A stretch of DNA of 64,000 nt from Rhizorhabdus sp049889055 (GCF_049889055.1 NZ_JBLTWO010000013.1:20716-84715), one strand, 5' to 3'. Counted from the stretch's first letter, positions 33,052 to 41,919 are shown. Numbers and translations are program-made. Notes: generated from the letters alone by a model not told the origin.

Positions 33052-34470
33052 ATGGCCGAACGTGATCCGAAGCAGGGCGGCGGCTTCGAGCGGTGCCCCG
33101 GAACCAGCTGGGAAGACCTGATGGCTCAGGACTCCCGCGCCGCTCCGGCGATCCTGACCCAGGAAAGCTACGAATATCTCGGCTCGGATCCGATCCCTGC
33201 GGAGCGCTACACGAGCGAGGCCTTTGCCCAGCTCGAGCGTGAGCGGATGTGGCCCTATGTCTGGCAGTTCGCCGCCCGCGAAGAAGATTTGCCCGAGCCC
33301 GGCGATTTCGTCGTCTATGAAAATGCCGGCCGGTCCTTCCTGATCAGCCGTCAGGACGACGGTTCGGTCCGCGCCTTTCACAATGTCTGTCTCCATCGCG
33401 GCCGCAAGCTGCGGACCGACGACGGCAGCGCCGACACCTTCCAGTGTCCGTTCCACGGCTTCACCTGGAAGAAGGACGGCAGCTTTTCCCACATGCCCTG
33501 CCAGTGGGACTTCAAACATCTCGACCCGAAGGAGCTGACGCTGCCGGAGGCCGAGGTCGGCCGCTGGGGCGGTTATATCTTCCTGCGCGAGGAGCCGGGC
33601 GGCCCGACGCTCGAGGAATTCCTCGCGCCGCTGCCCGAGCATTTCAAGCGCTGGCGGCATGAGGAATGCACGACGGTCATCTGGGTGGCCAAGGAAGTGC
33701 CGGCCAACTGGAAGGTGACCGCCGAGGCCTTCATGGAAGCCTGGCACACCGTCGTCACCCACCCGCAGCTGCTGCCCTTCTCGGGCGACGCGAATAGCGC
33801 CTATTGGTTCTGGGGCGACAATGTGAACGTCAATCTCGTGCCCTTCGGCGTGCTCAGCCCGCACCTCGATCCTGACGGCAAGAGCCAGCAGTGGATCGTA
33901 GACGAGTTCATCAAATATAATGGTCGCTCTGCCGACAATTACGACCCGTCGGGCGATCCCTATGCGGTTACCGTTCCCGAAGGGCAGACGGCGCGCGAGG
34001 CGCTGGGTGCTGCGATGCGCAAGAGCTATGAGGAGCAGACCGGCTACGACCATTCGGAAGCGACCGACGCCGAGCTGCTAGACGCGCTCGTCTACAATGT
34101 CTTCCCGAACTTCGCCCCGTGGGGCGGCTATATGCCCAACATCGTCTATCGCTGGAAGCCGGGCAAGACGCCCGACACCTGCATCATGGAGGTGCGCATC
34201 CTGTCCCGCGTGAAGAAGGGCGAGCCGATCCCGCGCAGCTGCGAACTGCACATGCTCGGGCCCGATGAGCCCTGGACCGCAGCGGCCGAGCTCGGTGGCC
34301 TCGGCCCGGTGTTCGAGCAGGACATGGAAAATCTGCCCTTCGTTCAGGAAGGGCTCCACTGCTCGAAGACCGGAAAGGTCCAGCTGGCCGATTATCAGGA
34401 AATCCGCATCCGCCAGTTCCACCAGACGATGGAGAAGTACATCAACGGCGAACTGGGCGCGCGCAAATGA
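33052..34470 (+). CDS. Rieske [2Fe-2S] aromatic/polycyclic ring-hydroxylating oxygenase, alpha subunit
   Basis: A 472-residue oxygenase component. The Rieske cluster ligands are Cys113 and His115 in CLHRG and Cys132 and His135 in CPFHG. The catalytic domain contains the mononuclear iron pair in EAWHTVVTHPQ, followed by an unusually long C-terminal part. The family dihydroxylates or monohydroxylates hydrophobic rings, taking electrons from a ferredoxin. I chose ATG 33052 because AAGGA lies 8 bases upstream; ATG 33037 is in frame but has AGG directly adjoining. The stop overlaps the next gene's ATG (ATGA), a ThuA-like gene. Confidence 0.93.
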   Translation: MAERDPKQGGGFERCPGTSWEDLMAQDSRAAPAILTQESYEYLGSDPIPAERYTSEAFAQLERERMWPYVWQFAAREEDLPEPGDFVVYENAGRSFLISRQDDGSVRAFHNVCLHRGRKLRTDDGSADTFQCPFHGFTWKKDGSFSHMPCQWDFKHLDPKELTLPEAEVGRWGGYIFLREEPGGPTLEEFLAPLPEHFKRWRHEECTTVIWVAKEVPANWKVTAEAFMEAWHTVVTHPQLLPFSGDANSAYWFWGDNVNVNLVPFGVLSPHLDPDGKSQQWIVDEFIKYNGRSADNYDPSGDPYAVTVPEGQTAREALGAAMRKSYEEQTGYDHSEATDAELLDALVYNVFPNFAPWGGYMPNIVYRWKPGKTPDTCIMEVRILSRVKKGEPIPRSCELHMLGPDEPWTAAAELGGLGPVFEQDMENLPFVQEGLHCSKTGKVQLADYQEIRIRQFHQTMEKYINGELGARK

Positions 34471-35237
34471 GCGAGGCGGGTAGCGAAGCGCGCCCGCCGC
34501 GCATCGACTGTGTGCTGATCTGTGGTGGCGTGTGGCACGACATGGACTTCGCTCGTCTGGAGCTGCTCAAGCTTCTGGCCGAGGACCAGAGCGTGCGCAC
34601 GCGGGTGTTCGAGGATTATGAGAATATCGAGGCGATCGCCGCCGCCGACATCATCATCACCTATACCTGCGACGTGACGCCGTCGCTCAAGGCGCAGGAG
34701 GCACTGCGCGACTGGCTTGCCAAGGGCGGGCGCTGGTATGCGCTACACGGCACCAATTCGGTGTTGCGTCTGCTCGAAAACGGCCTGTGGGACGCGCCGC
34801 GCTGGGCGCCGCTGATGATGGACATGCTTGGAAGCCAGTTCATCTCGCATCCGCCGATCGCGCCTTATCGTGTGACGGTCGCCGATCCCGAACATGAGCT
34901 GGTTCGCGGCGTCGAACCCTTCGATACGACCGACGAGCTCTACCATCTGGAAACCCATGGTGATCTGCACGTGCTGCTGGAAACCGAGTGCACCGAGCCG
35001 GGCACCGGCTTCGTCGAGGCCGCAGACGCGCTGGGCACCCAGCCCGTCTTCTACATCAAGCAGCACGGAAAGGGCGCGGTGCTTTACCTGACCCTGGGCC
35101 ATTGCCGCGGGCATTATGACTTGCAGCCTATGCTCGACTGGTGGCCCTCGGTCGACCGGTGCGCCTGGGATTTGCCGGTCTTCTACGACCTTCTGCGTCG
35201 CGGCATCGGCTGGATCAAGCAGCGCGAGACCGCCTGA
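34467..35237 (+). CDS. ThuA-like domain protein, translationally coupled to the Rieske oxygenase
   Basis: A 256-residue protein of the ThuA superfamily (class I glutamine-amidotransferase-like fold without the known nucleophile). Visible features are an early strand VLICGGVWHD, IIITYTCDVTPS, WYALHGTNSV, and TDELYHLETHGD then VLYLTLGHCRGHYD at the end. ThuA family proteins are best known from disaccharide 3-keto-sugar metabolism; here there are no sugar genes. It starts inside the Rieske stop (ATGA), so both are made in tandem. A second ThuA-like gene lies at 50201. Its role in ring catabolism is unknown. Confidence 0.85.
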   Translation: MSEAGSEARPPRIDCVLICGGVWHDMDFARLELLKLLAEDQSVRTRVFEDYENIEAIAAADIIITYTCDVTPSLKAQEALRDWLAKGGRWYALHGTNSVLRLLENGLWDAPRWAPLMMDMLGSQFISHPPIAPYRVTVADPEHELVRGVEPFDTTDELYHLETHGDLHVLLETECTEPGTGFVEAADALGTQPVFYIKQHGKGAVLYLTLGHCRGHYDLQPMLDWWPSVDRCAWDLPVFYDLLRRGIGWIKQRETA

Positions 35238-35311
35238 GGCAGGCAGCTGTTGTCCGATCGAGCGCGATTTCGGTCGACGCGCTCGCCGCAGCATAGATGA
35301 AGCGCTACGGA

Positions 35312-35347
35312 AAATGCCGTGACCTTCCGGTCACGGCATTTCTGTTT
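35312..35347. terminator. Bidirectional rho-independent terminator between the ThuA-like gene and an acyl-CoA dehydrogenase
   Basis: A perfect 13-bp stem (35312-35324 with 35329-35341) with a 4-base loop TTCC, A-rich on one side and T-rich (TTTCTGTTT) on the other. It sits between convergent genes and can end both. Confidence 0.85.
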
Positions 35348-35365
35348 CAGTGGCCGATGGCCTGA

Positions 35366-36481
35366 TCAGGCGTTGCCCGCATACCGATCGAGTGCCGTTT
35401 GGGGATCGTCCGGCCAGCGTGACAGGACCAGCAGGCGCTTGTGGCCATGACCGATGATCAACTCGTCGCTGACGCCCATGCCCCCGTGGAACTGCATCAT
35501 CTCATGGCCCAGCTCGATCGAGGCGGGGGAGACGAACGCACGCAGGCCCAGGACCGCCTGATGGAAATCCGGCTCGCCCCACGAAACGAGCGCGAGATTG
35601 AGCAGCGCCCGCGACTGTTCGATCGCGGTATATTGCGCAACCATGCGATGCTGGATCGCCTGGAAGCTGGCGAGCTTGGCGCCGAACTGCTCACGCGTCC
35701 GCAGATATTCCTGCGTTTCGGCGAACAGGCGTTCCATGATGCCGAGCGCTTCCGCCGAACGGGCGAGGCTGACCAGATCGTCGATCTCGGCCAGCGCCGC
35801 CATGCCGCCGTCGAGCCTGTTGCCCGCGTCGACGACCACGTCCCGCAGATCGAGCGCAACCGCCATCGATCCGTCGGCCATGCGCCAGCTGCGATAGGTC
35901 AGGCCGGGGCTGCCGGCGGGGACGAGATAGAAGGCTACCTCGTCCAGCGAATGGGCCGCGCCGCCCGTACGTGCGCTGACGATATAGGCGTCGACGCCCG
36001 ATCCGGCCGGGACGAAAGGCTTGCTGCCGCTAAGGCTGATGCCGCCATCCGAGATGGTCGCACGGGTTTCCAGCCACAGGGCATTCCCCCGCGAACCGAG
36101 CTCGGCATGTGCGAAAGCGATCCGCTTCGATCCGTCGAGCACACCGGGGAGCCAGGCGTCGCGCAGCGCTTCAGGAGCGGTAGCGGCGAACAGGCGACCG
36201 GCCTGGAGGATATTTTCCACGAGCGGTTCGACGACAAGGCCGCGTCCGAGCGCTTCGAAGATCGTCGCGATACCGGTCGCGTCGAGCGACAGGCCGCCCA
36301 GTTCGGCGTCGAAAGGCGCTGCGAGGAGCCCCAGTTCGCCAAGCAGCGCCCAGTTGGCGGGCGAGAAGCCGTGCGCCTCGTTCAGATAGGCGCGGCGGCT
36401 GTCCAAATCATAATGGTCGACGACGAAACGTTCGGCCAAGGCCTTCAGCATTTCCTCGTCTTCGGAAAGATCGAAGTTCAC
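35366..36481 (-). CDS. Acyl-CoA dehydrogenase family protein (small-subunit-like)
   Basis: A 371-residue flavoprotein-type acyl-CoA dehydrogenase. Family features are the helical N-terminal domain (GLLAAPFDAELGG), the middle beta domain (IAFAHAELGSRG), and the C-terminal QFGAKLASFQAIQHRMV and MQFHGGMGVSDE. No glutamate is seen where short-chain enzymes have their catalytic base, as in the smaller subunit of heteromeric steroid-type dehydrogenases. It would oxidise an acyl-CoA to an enoyl-CoA together with a partner such as the gene at 40711. The start is GTG at 36481 behind AAGGGG. Confidence 0.9.
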   Translation of the reverse strand: MNFDLSEDEEMLKALAERFVVDHYDLDSRRAYLNEAHGFSPANWALLGELGLLAAPFDAELGGLSLDATGIATIFEALGRGLVVEPLVENILQAGRLFAATAPEALRDAWLPGVLDGSKRIAFAHAELGSRGNALWLETRATISDGGISLSGSKPFVPAGSGVDAYIVSARTGGAAHSLDEVAFYLVPAGSPGLTYRSWRMADGSMAVALDLRDVVVDAGNRLDGGMAALAEIDDLVSLARSAEALGIMERLFAETQEYLRTREQFGAKLASFQAIQHRMVAQYTAIEQSRALLNLALVSWGEPDFHQAVLGLRAFVSPASIELGHEMMQFHGGMGVSDELIIGHGHKRLLVLSRWPDDPQTALDRYAGNA

Positions 36482-36569
36482 CTGACATCCCCTTCTGGCA
36501 GCCTTCCTATCATCAAGCTGTCATCAACCGTGCTGGGCAAAGTATCAGGTTGCGGGAGGGGGGTGGCGA

Positions 36570-37403
36570 TTGTCTAAGCGCTCCGGCTTGGCTAGGGTGC
36601 CCGCCGGAAAGCCGCAAGCCGACCAGAGGAGATGGATTCTGCTTACGCAGGCGCGCATAGACGCTGTCCGGGTTTCCAGCCAGCAGGACATTCGCCGCGC
36701 GGCCGAGGCGCTGCACAATATCGCCATGGAATGCGGGATGCGCGTTGCGCCGGCGCACGACATCGCGGGACGGCGCACACCGGTCGATGCCGAGGGCAAG
36801 ATCCTCGCCGAGGACGTGTTCGGCTGGTCGGGTGAGAAGGTCTGGTGGCGCAGCACGCGGATCGCGCTGGATTCGCCGCTGACCAGCGCCTGTCGGTTCG
36901 AGAGCGAGCCCTTCTGGGTCAGCGCCGAGGGCTTCTTTACCCGTCAGCCAAACGCCTATCTCGACTCGATCGACCTGACCAATTTCGAGCATCGGGCGAT
37001 GACCCGAGCGGCCATCGTCGTGCCGGTGCACTTGCCGTTCGGTCAGATCGGCGCGGTGAGCTTCAACCCGCTCGACAAGACCAAGCTCGACCTGTCGGAG
37101 GAGTTTCTCGCTTATGGCGACGCCTTCGGCATCTATGCGCGCACCTTCATCGGCACCTATGTCCATGTGATGGGGTCGACCCAGGCGCTGCCGCCCGAGA
37201 CGCGTCTGTCGAAGCGCGAGGTCGAATGCCTGCGCTGGGCGGCGATCGGCAAGACGGACCTCGAGATCAGCATGATCATGTCGCGCAGCCGTGCGACGAT
37301 CCGCTTCCATATCCACAACGCGTCGTTGAAGCTGAACGCGGTCAACCGCAGCCAGACCGTCTTCAAGGCCGCCCAGCTGGGCTATATTTCGCTCAACGAA
37401 TAG
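36570..37403 (+). CDS. LuxR-family regulator with autoinducer-binding-type domain
   Basis: The C-terminal LuxR HTH is clear: LSKREVECLRWAAIGKTDLEISMIM followed by HIHNASLKLNAVNRSQ, ending LGYI. The N-terminal half (about 40-190) resembles the autoinducer-binding fold (NFEHRAMTRAAIVVPVHLPFGQIGAVSF). No luxI-type gene lies in the window, so it may sense another small molecule. The start is uncertain: TTG at 36570 or 36588 and GTG at 36597 lack a good ribosome-binding site, while a strong AGAGGAG (36625-36631) is 7 bases before an in-frame CTG at 36639. It diverges from the acyl-CoA dehydrogenase. Confidence 0.85.
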   Translation: MSKRSGLARVPAGKPQADQRRWILLTQARIDAVRVSSQQDIRRAAEALHNIAMECGMRVAPAHDIAGRRTPVDAEGKILAEDVFGWSGEKVWWRSTRIALDSPLTSACRFESEPFWVSAEGFFTRQPNAYLDSIDLTNFEHRAMTRAAIVVPVHLPFGQIGAVSFNPLDKTKLDLSEEFLAYGDAFGIYARTFIGTYVHVMGSTQALPPETRLSKREVECLRWAAIGKTDLEISMIMSRSRATIRFHIHNASLKLNAVNRSQTVFKAAQLGYISLNE

Positions 37404-37424
37404 GCGCGGGCACACGGCCCGCCT

Positions 37425-39044
37425 TCAGGGCCGGTCCTCGAGGATCATGGCCGCACCGCGCAGGCCCACCGCCATCGCCGGCGCATTGGTGTTGCCGGTG
37501 ACATGCCAGGGCATCACCGAGCAATCGGCGACCCGGACGCCTTCCACGCCGTTCACCCGCAAGCGCGCGTCGACCACAGCATCGGCATCGCTGCCCATGC
37601 GGCAGGACCTGATCCCATGCAGCCCGCAACTCGACAGCCGCCGGAAGGCCGAGAGAAGCTGCTCGTCGGACTGGACGGCGGGACCGGGGATGATTTCCTC
37701 GCCCACCATGTCGCCCAGCGGCGGTTGCGCCATGAAGGCGCGCATCTTGCGCATGAGGCCGATCGCCGAGGCCCGGTCATGATCGGTGCTCAGCCAGTTC
37801 GGGCGGATCTCCGGCGTGTCGGTGCTCCGGGGGCCGGTGATCCGCAATGAGCCCTCGCTCATCAGGCGCAGCAACTGGCCATAGATTGTGACGCCGGGGC
37901 GCCGGTCGATCTTGTCCAGCGGTACCGGATTATTGTCGTCGCCGACCGCGAAAGTGTAGCCGCCCAGATAGAATTGGGCATCGGTCCGGCCGTCGGGATG
38001 CGCCACATTGCAGAAGGCCCCGACCTCGAATGGCCCGGTCGCCATCACGCCGTCCCGCCGCAGCATGTAGCGGGCCATCGCAGCGACCAGGCCGATGCCG
38101 AAGAAATTGCGATGGCTGCCCGAGCCCTTGAGCAGCCGATAGGGCGTCGACATCGACAGATGCTCGATCATGCGTTCGCCTACATCGGGCGAATGGGCCA
38201 GGGCCTCGACGCCCGCGGCGCGCAGGCGGTCGCCATGACCGATGCCCGAGCGTTGCAGCAGAAAGGGGCTTTCCATCGCCCCGGCCGAGACGATCACCTC
38301 GCCACGGCAGGCGAAATGCTGCACCTGTCCGCCGACGATCGCCTCGACTCCTATGGCGCGCCGACCATCGAACAGGATCCGCTCGGTCATCGCGCCGGTC
38401 ACGACCTTGACGTTTGGACGCTTCCTGGCCGGGGCGAGATAGGTGTGCGCGGCGCTCTGGCGTCGCCCTTTGCGGATATTGTGGCTGTACAGGCCCACGC
38501 GCGGACCGGTCGTGCCGTTGAGGTCGTCGACCCGGCGCAGGCCGAGAGACTCGCCGCTTTCGATCATGCTGTCGGTCAGAGGGTAGCTGTAGATGGACGG
38601 ATCGACATGGACCCTGCCGCCACTGCCGCGCATCGGGCCGGGCCCGGCGGCATGATCTTCCAGGGCCAGAAAGGCCTCGGTCATCGTGGCGCCGTTCCAG
38701 CCCGTCGCGCCGGCAGCTTCCCAGTCGTCATAGTCGGCCGGCTCGCCTCGGCTCCAGATCATGCCGTTGACGGCGGATGAGCCGCCGAGGCCCTTGCCAC
38801 GGATCCAGACCTCATTGGCGGGGCCGTTGCCTTCGCGCGGCTGGGTGACGGGATAGGCCCAGACATGGGCCGGATTGGTCACCAGCTTGGCGACTCCCTT
38901 GGGCAGGGTGACCCAGAAGCTGTCATTCTCGCCGCCCGCTTCGAGCACGAGTACCGTCGAACGGCCGTCCGCACTCAGGCGCTCGGCCATGACACAACCG
39001 GCAGAGCCGGCGCCGACGATGACATAATCCCACGCTTCCGACAT
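37425..39044 (-). CDS. GMC family FAD oxidoreductase (choline dehydrogenase-like)
   Basis: A 539-residue flavoprotein. The FAD motif is VIVGAGSAGCVMAERLSAD (7-25), followed by GKGLGGSSAVNGMIWSRG, and the C-terminal GMC signature is LHGIRSCRMG with the catalytic His, then VMPWHVTGNTNAPAMAVG. The family oxidises primary or secondary alcohols to aldehydes or ketones, with acceptors other than oxygen in most bacterial enzymes. The start is ATG 39044 with AGGAG. It may work on a hydroxylated intermediate of this pathway. Convergent with the LuxR gene. Confidence 0.93.
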   Translation of the reverse strand: MSEAWDYVIVGAGSAGCVMAERLSADGRSTVLVLEAGGENDSFWVTLPKGVAKLVTNPAHVWAYPVTQPREGNGPANEVWIRGKGLGGSSAVNGMIWSRGEPADYDDWEAAGATGWNGATMTEAFLALEDHAAGPGPMRGSGGRVHVDPSIYSYPLTDSMIESGESLGLRRVDDLNGTTGPRVGLYSHNIRKGRRQSAAHTYLAPARKRPNVKVVTGAMTERILFDGRRAIGVEAIVGGQVQHFACRGEVIVSAGAMESPFLLQRSGIGHGDRLRAAGVEALAHSPDVGERMIEHLSMSTPYRLLKGSGSHRNFFGIGLVAAMARYMLRRDGVMATGPFEVGAFCNVAHPDGRTDAQFYLGGYTFAVGDDNNPVPLDKIDRRPGVTIYGQLLRLMSEGSLRITGPRSTDTPEIRPNWLSTDHDRASAIGLMRKMRAFMAQPPLGDMVGEEIIPGPAVQSDEQLLSAFRRLSSCGLHGIRSCRMGSDADAVVDARLRVNGVEGVRVADCSVMPWHVTGNTNAPAMAVGLRGAAMILEDRP

Positions 39045-39173
39045 ATCGCTCTCCTGGCGGGACAGGTGTCACAGCGGGCGCGCTCGACCACCCTAGCGTT
39101 TTGAGGAGTCGGAATTAGGGGGCGCCGGGGCGTAAAGCACCAAGACCGGAATCGATACCGGATCGGGAGCGAG

Positions 39174-39569
39174 ATGCACGTCATAGCTGAAGGCCTTTTT
39201 ACCGACGAAGCGAGCCCCCGCCTGATCGGCGGCCGGAATCGCAACTCGGGCCGCATCGTCTTTCCCTGCCCGCCGGGTGCGGAGTTCGAGCCCTGGCCGC
39301 TCGCCCGCGAGGGCAGGCTGTGGTCGTTCACGGTGCAGCGCTATCGTCCCAAATCGCCGCCCTATGCCGGCCCGGAGGCCTTTCGCCCCTGGATCGTCGG
39401 TTATGTCGAGCTGCCGGGCGAGGTGATCGTCGAGTCCCGCGTGGTCAATATCGGCTTCGACGAGGTGCAGATCGGCATGGAGCTCGAGCTGACGTTCGTT
39501 CCGCTCGATCCCGACGCCGCCGAGCCGGTCATGATCCACGCCTTTCAGCCCAAGGGAGCGTCCGCATGA
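39174..39569 (+). CDS. OB-fold (DUF35/ChsH2-like) protein with degenerate zinc ribbon
   Basis: A 131-residue DUF35-type acyl-CoA binding protein. The C-terminal OB fold is visible in VGYVELPGEVIVESRVVN and MELELTFVPLD. In normal members an N-terminal zinc ribbon has four cysteines; here the region reads GGRNRNSGRIVFPCPPG with a single Cys, so zinc is unlikely. Its stop overlaps the ATG of the thiolase-fold gene (ATGA). DUF35 proteins partner thiolase-fold enzymes in side-chain retro-aldol cleavage of steroids and in hydratases. The pair here is likely a complex. Confidence 0.88.
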   Translation: MHVIAEGLFTDEASPRLIGGRNRNSGRIVFPCPPGAEFEPWPLAREGRLWSFTVQRYRPKSPPYAGPEAFRPWIVGYVELPGEVIVESRVVNIGFDEVQIGMELELTFVPLDPDAAEPVMIHAFQPKGASA

Positions 39570-40711
39570 GCGACGTCTATATCGTCGGCATCGGTATCCA
39601 CCCGTTCGGCCGGACCGATGGCCTGTCGGGCCTCGATCAGGGCGTCCATGCGGTGCGCCAGGCGCTGTCCGATGCGGGGCTCGACTGGCCGCAGCTTCAG
39701 TTCGCCTATGGCGGCTCGGATGCAGCCGGCAATCCGGACACGATGGTGGAACGCCTTGGCCTGACCGGCATGCAGTTCATCAACGTCCGCAACGGCTGCG
39801 CGGCGGGCGGATCGGCGCTGTTCTCGGCGCAGATGGCGATCAAGTCGGGCGAGTTCGATCTCGGCCTCGCGGTCGGCTTCGACAAGCATCCGCGCGGCGC
39901 GTTCAACGCGATGCCCGCCGAGTATAATCTGCCCGACTGGTATGGCGAGGCGGGTTATATGATCACGACCCAGTTCTTCGCGAACAAGATCACCCGCTAC
40001 ATGCACGAGCATGGCATTTCGGCGACCTCGCTCGGCCGCGTGGCCGAGAAGGCCTTCCGCAATGCCGTCCATGCGCCGCATGCCTGGCGCCGGGCCGAGG
40101 TGCCGCTCGACGAGATCATGAACGCCCCGCTGGTGAGCGACCCTTACACCAAATATATGTTCTGCTCGCCCGCCGAAGGCGGCGTCGCGCTGATCCTCGC
40201 GAGCGAGAAGAAGGCGCGCGAGCTGGGCCGCCCGCTGATCAAGCTCAAGGCAGCGACCATGCGGACCCGTCCGCCGGGCTCGTTCGAAGTGTTCGCGCCG
40301 TGCATCGATATCGAGCGGGGCGGTTCGGCGACCAACCTTGCATCTGCCGCCGCCTTCGAGGCGGCCGGGCTGGGACCCAAGGACATTGCGGTCGCGCAGT
40401 TGCAGGACACCGAGGCGGGCGCCGAGATCATGCATATGGCCGAGAACGGCTTCTGCGCCGATGGCGAGCAGGAAGCCTGGCTGGCCGAAGGGCGCACTGA
40501 GATCGGTGGCGCGCTGCCGGTGAACACCGATGGCGGCTGTCTCGCCTGCGGCGAGCCGATCGGCGCATCGGGCCTGCGGCAGGTTTACGAGAATGTTGTG
40601 CAGTTGCGCGGCGACGGGGGCGGGCGGCAAGTGCCGAACGACCCGAAGACGGCCTATAGCCATGTCTATGGGGCGCCTGGCGTTTCCGCGGTAACGATAT
40701 TGGAGCGTTGA
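39566..40711 (+). CDS. Thiolase-superfamily protein, SCPx/Ltp-like, probable aldolase or thiolase partner of DUF35
   Basis: A 381-residue thiolase-fold protein. Cys78 in NGCAAGGSAL occupies the nucleophile position. The two catalytic His positions are altered: the HDAF-like site reads DTEAG (281-285), and the GHPIGATG site reads GEPIGASG. This is unlike a normal thiolase and resembles lipid-transfer-protein-type aldolases that act with a DUF35 protein (as Ltp2 does in steroid side-chain loss). ATG overlaps the preceding stop, and its own stop overlaps the next ATG (TGATG), so the three genes are coupled. Substrate unknown. Confidence 0.9.
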   Translation: MSDVYIVGIGIHPFGRTDGLSGLDQGVHAVRQALSDAGLDWPQLQFAYGGSDAAGNPDTMVERLGLTGMQFINVRNGCAAGGSALFSAQMAIKSGEFDLGLAVGFDKHPRGAFNAMPAEYNLPDWYGEAGYMITTQFFANKITRYMHEHGISATSLGRVAEKAFRNAVHAPHAWRRAEVPLDEIMNAPLVSDPYTKYMFCSPAEGGVALILASEKKARELGRPLIKLKAATMRTRPPGSFEVFAPCIDIERGGSATNLASAAAFEAAGLGPKDIAVAQLQDTEAGAEIMHMAENGFCADGEQEAWLAEGRTEIGGALPVNTDGGCLACGEPIGASGLRQVYENVVQLRGDGGGRQVPNDPKTAYSHVYGAPGVSAVTILER

Positions 40712-41919
40712 TGGATATCGAACTGTCCCCCGCCGATGCGGCCTTTCGTGACGAGGTTCGGGCCTTTCTGGCCGAGAAACTCCCGAAAGCGGTGCATGAA
40801 GGCAGTGCCGCGACGCCGTCGGTCTTCGTCGAGCCGGAAATCGGTCAGGTGTGGAACGCGGTCCTGCAGGAAAAGGGCTGGCTCGGCTATCAATGGCCGA
40901 AGGAATATGGCGGCACCGGCTGGACGCCGCTGCAGCGCTATCTGTTCGAGAAGGAATGCGCGCTCGCGGGTGCGCCGAACCTGACCGTCCTCGGCCTGAA
41001 GCTCGTCGCACCGGTGATCTGGACCTTCGGTCGCGAAGACCAGAAGCAACTTTATCTGCCCCGTATCCTGTCGGGCGAGGATTATTGGTGCCAGGGCTTT
41101 TCCGAGCCCGGCAGCGGATCGGATCTGGCCTCGCTCCAGTGCCGCGCGGTGCTCGACGGCGATCGCTATATCGTCAACGGATCGAAGATCTGGACGACCC
41201 ATGCGCATCACGCGAACAAGATGTTCTGCCTGGTCCGCACCGATGCCACGGGCCGCAAGCAGGCGGGTATCAGCTTCCTGCTGATCGACATGAACCAGCC
41301 GGGCATATCGGTGCGTCCGATCCTGACGCTCGGTGGCGATCATGAGGTCAACCAGGTCTTTCTCGAGGACGTCTCGGTACCTGTTTCGGATCTCGTCGGC
41401 GAAGAGGGGCAGGGCTGGGCGATCGCCAAATTCCTGCTCGAGAATGAGCGCGGCGGCTCGTGCCATGCGCCGAAGCTGTCCTATGATCTCGACCAGATCG
41501 AAGCACAGGCCAAGCAGCAGCCCGATGGGCGCGGCGGCGTGCTGAGCGATGACCGCGACTGGCGGCGCAGGCTGGCCAAGCTCCGCCTTGGCGTGCAGTC
41601 GCTCGAGATGATCGAGCTCAAGATCATCTCGGAGATCGCCAAGGGCCGGGCCCCCGGACCGCAGACGTCGCTCACGAAGCTGCTGGCGTCGAACCTGCGC
41701 CAGGACATCGACCTGCTGGCGGTGGACCTGTTCGGCCCCGCCGGACTGCAGCTGGAGCTCGCGCGGCCGCTCTATGGCGACAACGCGCCCGATCCGCTGC
41801 TATCGCGCGCGGCGCAGCTGGCATCGCCGCGCTATCTGAACAGTCGCGCATGGACTATCTTCGGCGGCACCAACGAGGTGCAGGCCAACATCATCGCCCG
41901 GTCGGTGCTCGGGCTTTGA
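40711..41919 (+). CDS. Acyl-CoA dehydrogenase family protein (large-subunit-like)
   Basis: A 402-residue acyl-CoA dehydrogenase with CQGFSEPGSGSDLASLQ and the FAD-site VNGSKIWTTHAHHANKMF, and C-terminal WTIFGGTNEVQANIIARSVLG. The FGGTNEVQ motif has Gly where medium-chain enzymes carry catalytic Glu; in FadE/ChsE-type dehydrogenases the base lies elsewhere. It overlaps the thiolase-fold gene (TGATG), indicating linked synthesis, and is followed by the 2-oxoacid dehydrogenase genes. It may pair with the shorter dehydrogenase at 35366. Confidence 0.93.
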   Translation: MDIELSPADAAFRDEVRAFLAEKLPKAVHEGSAATPSVFVEPEIGQVWNAVLQEKGWLGYQWPKEYGGTGWTPLQRYLFEKECALAGAPNLTVLGLKLVAPVIWTFGREDQKQLYLPRILSGEDYWCQGFSEPGSGSDLASLQCRAVLDGDRYIVNGSKIWTTHAHHANKMFCLVRTDATGRKQAGISFLLIDMNQPGISVRPILTLGGDHEVNQVFLEDVSVPVSDLVGEEGQGWAIAKFLLENERGGSCHAPKLSYDLDQIEAQAKQQPDGRGGVLSDDRDWRRRLAKLRLGVQSLEMIELKIISEIAKGRAPGPQTSLTKLLASNLRQDIDLLAVDLFGPAGLQLELARPLYGDNAPDPLLSRAAQLASPRYLNSRAWTIFGGTNEVQANIIARSVLGL

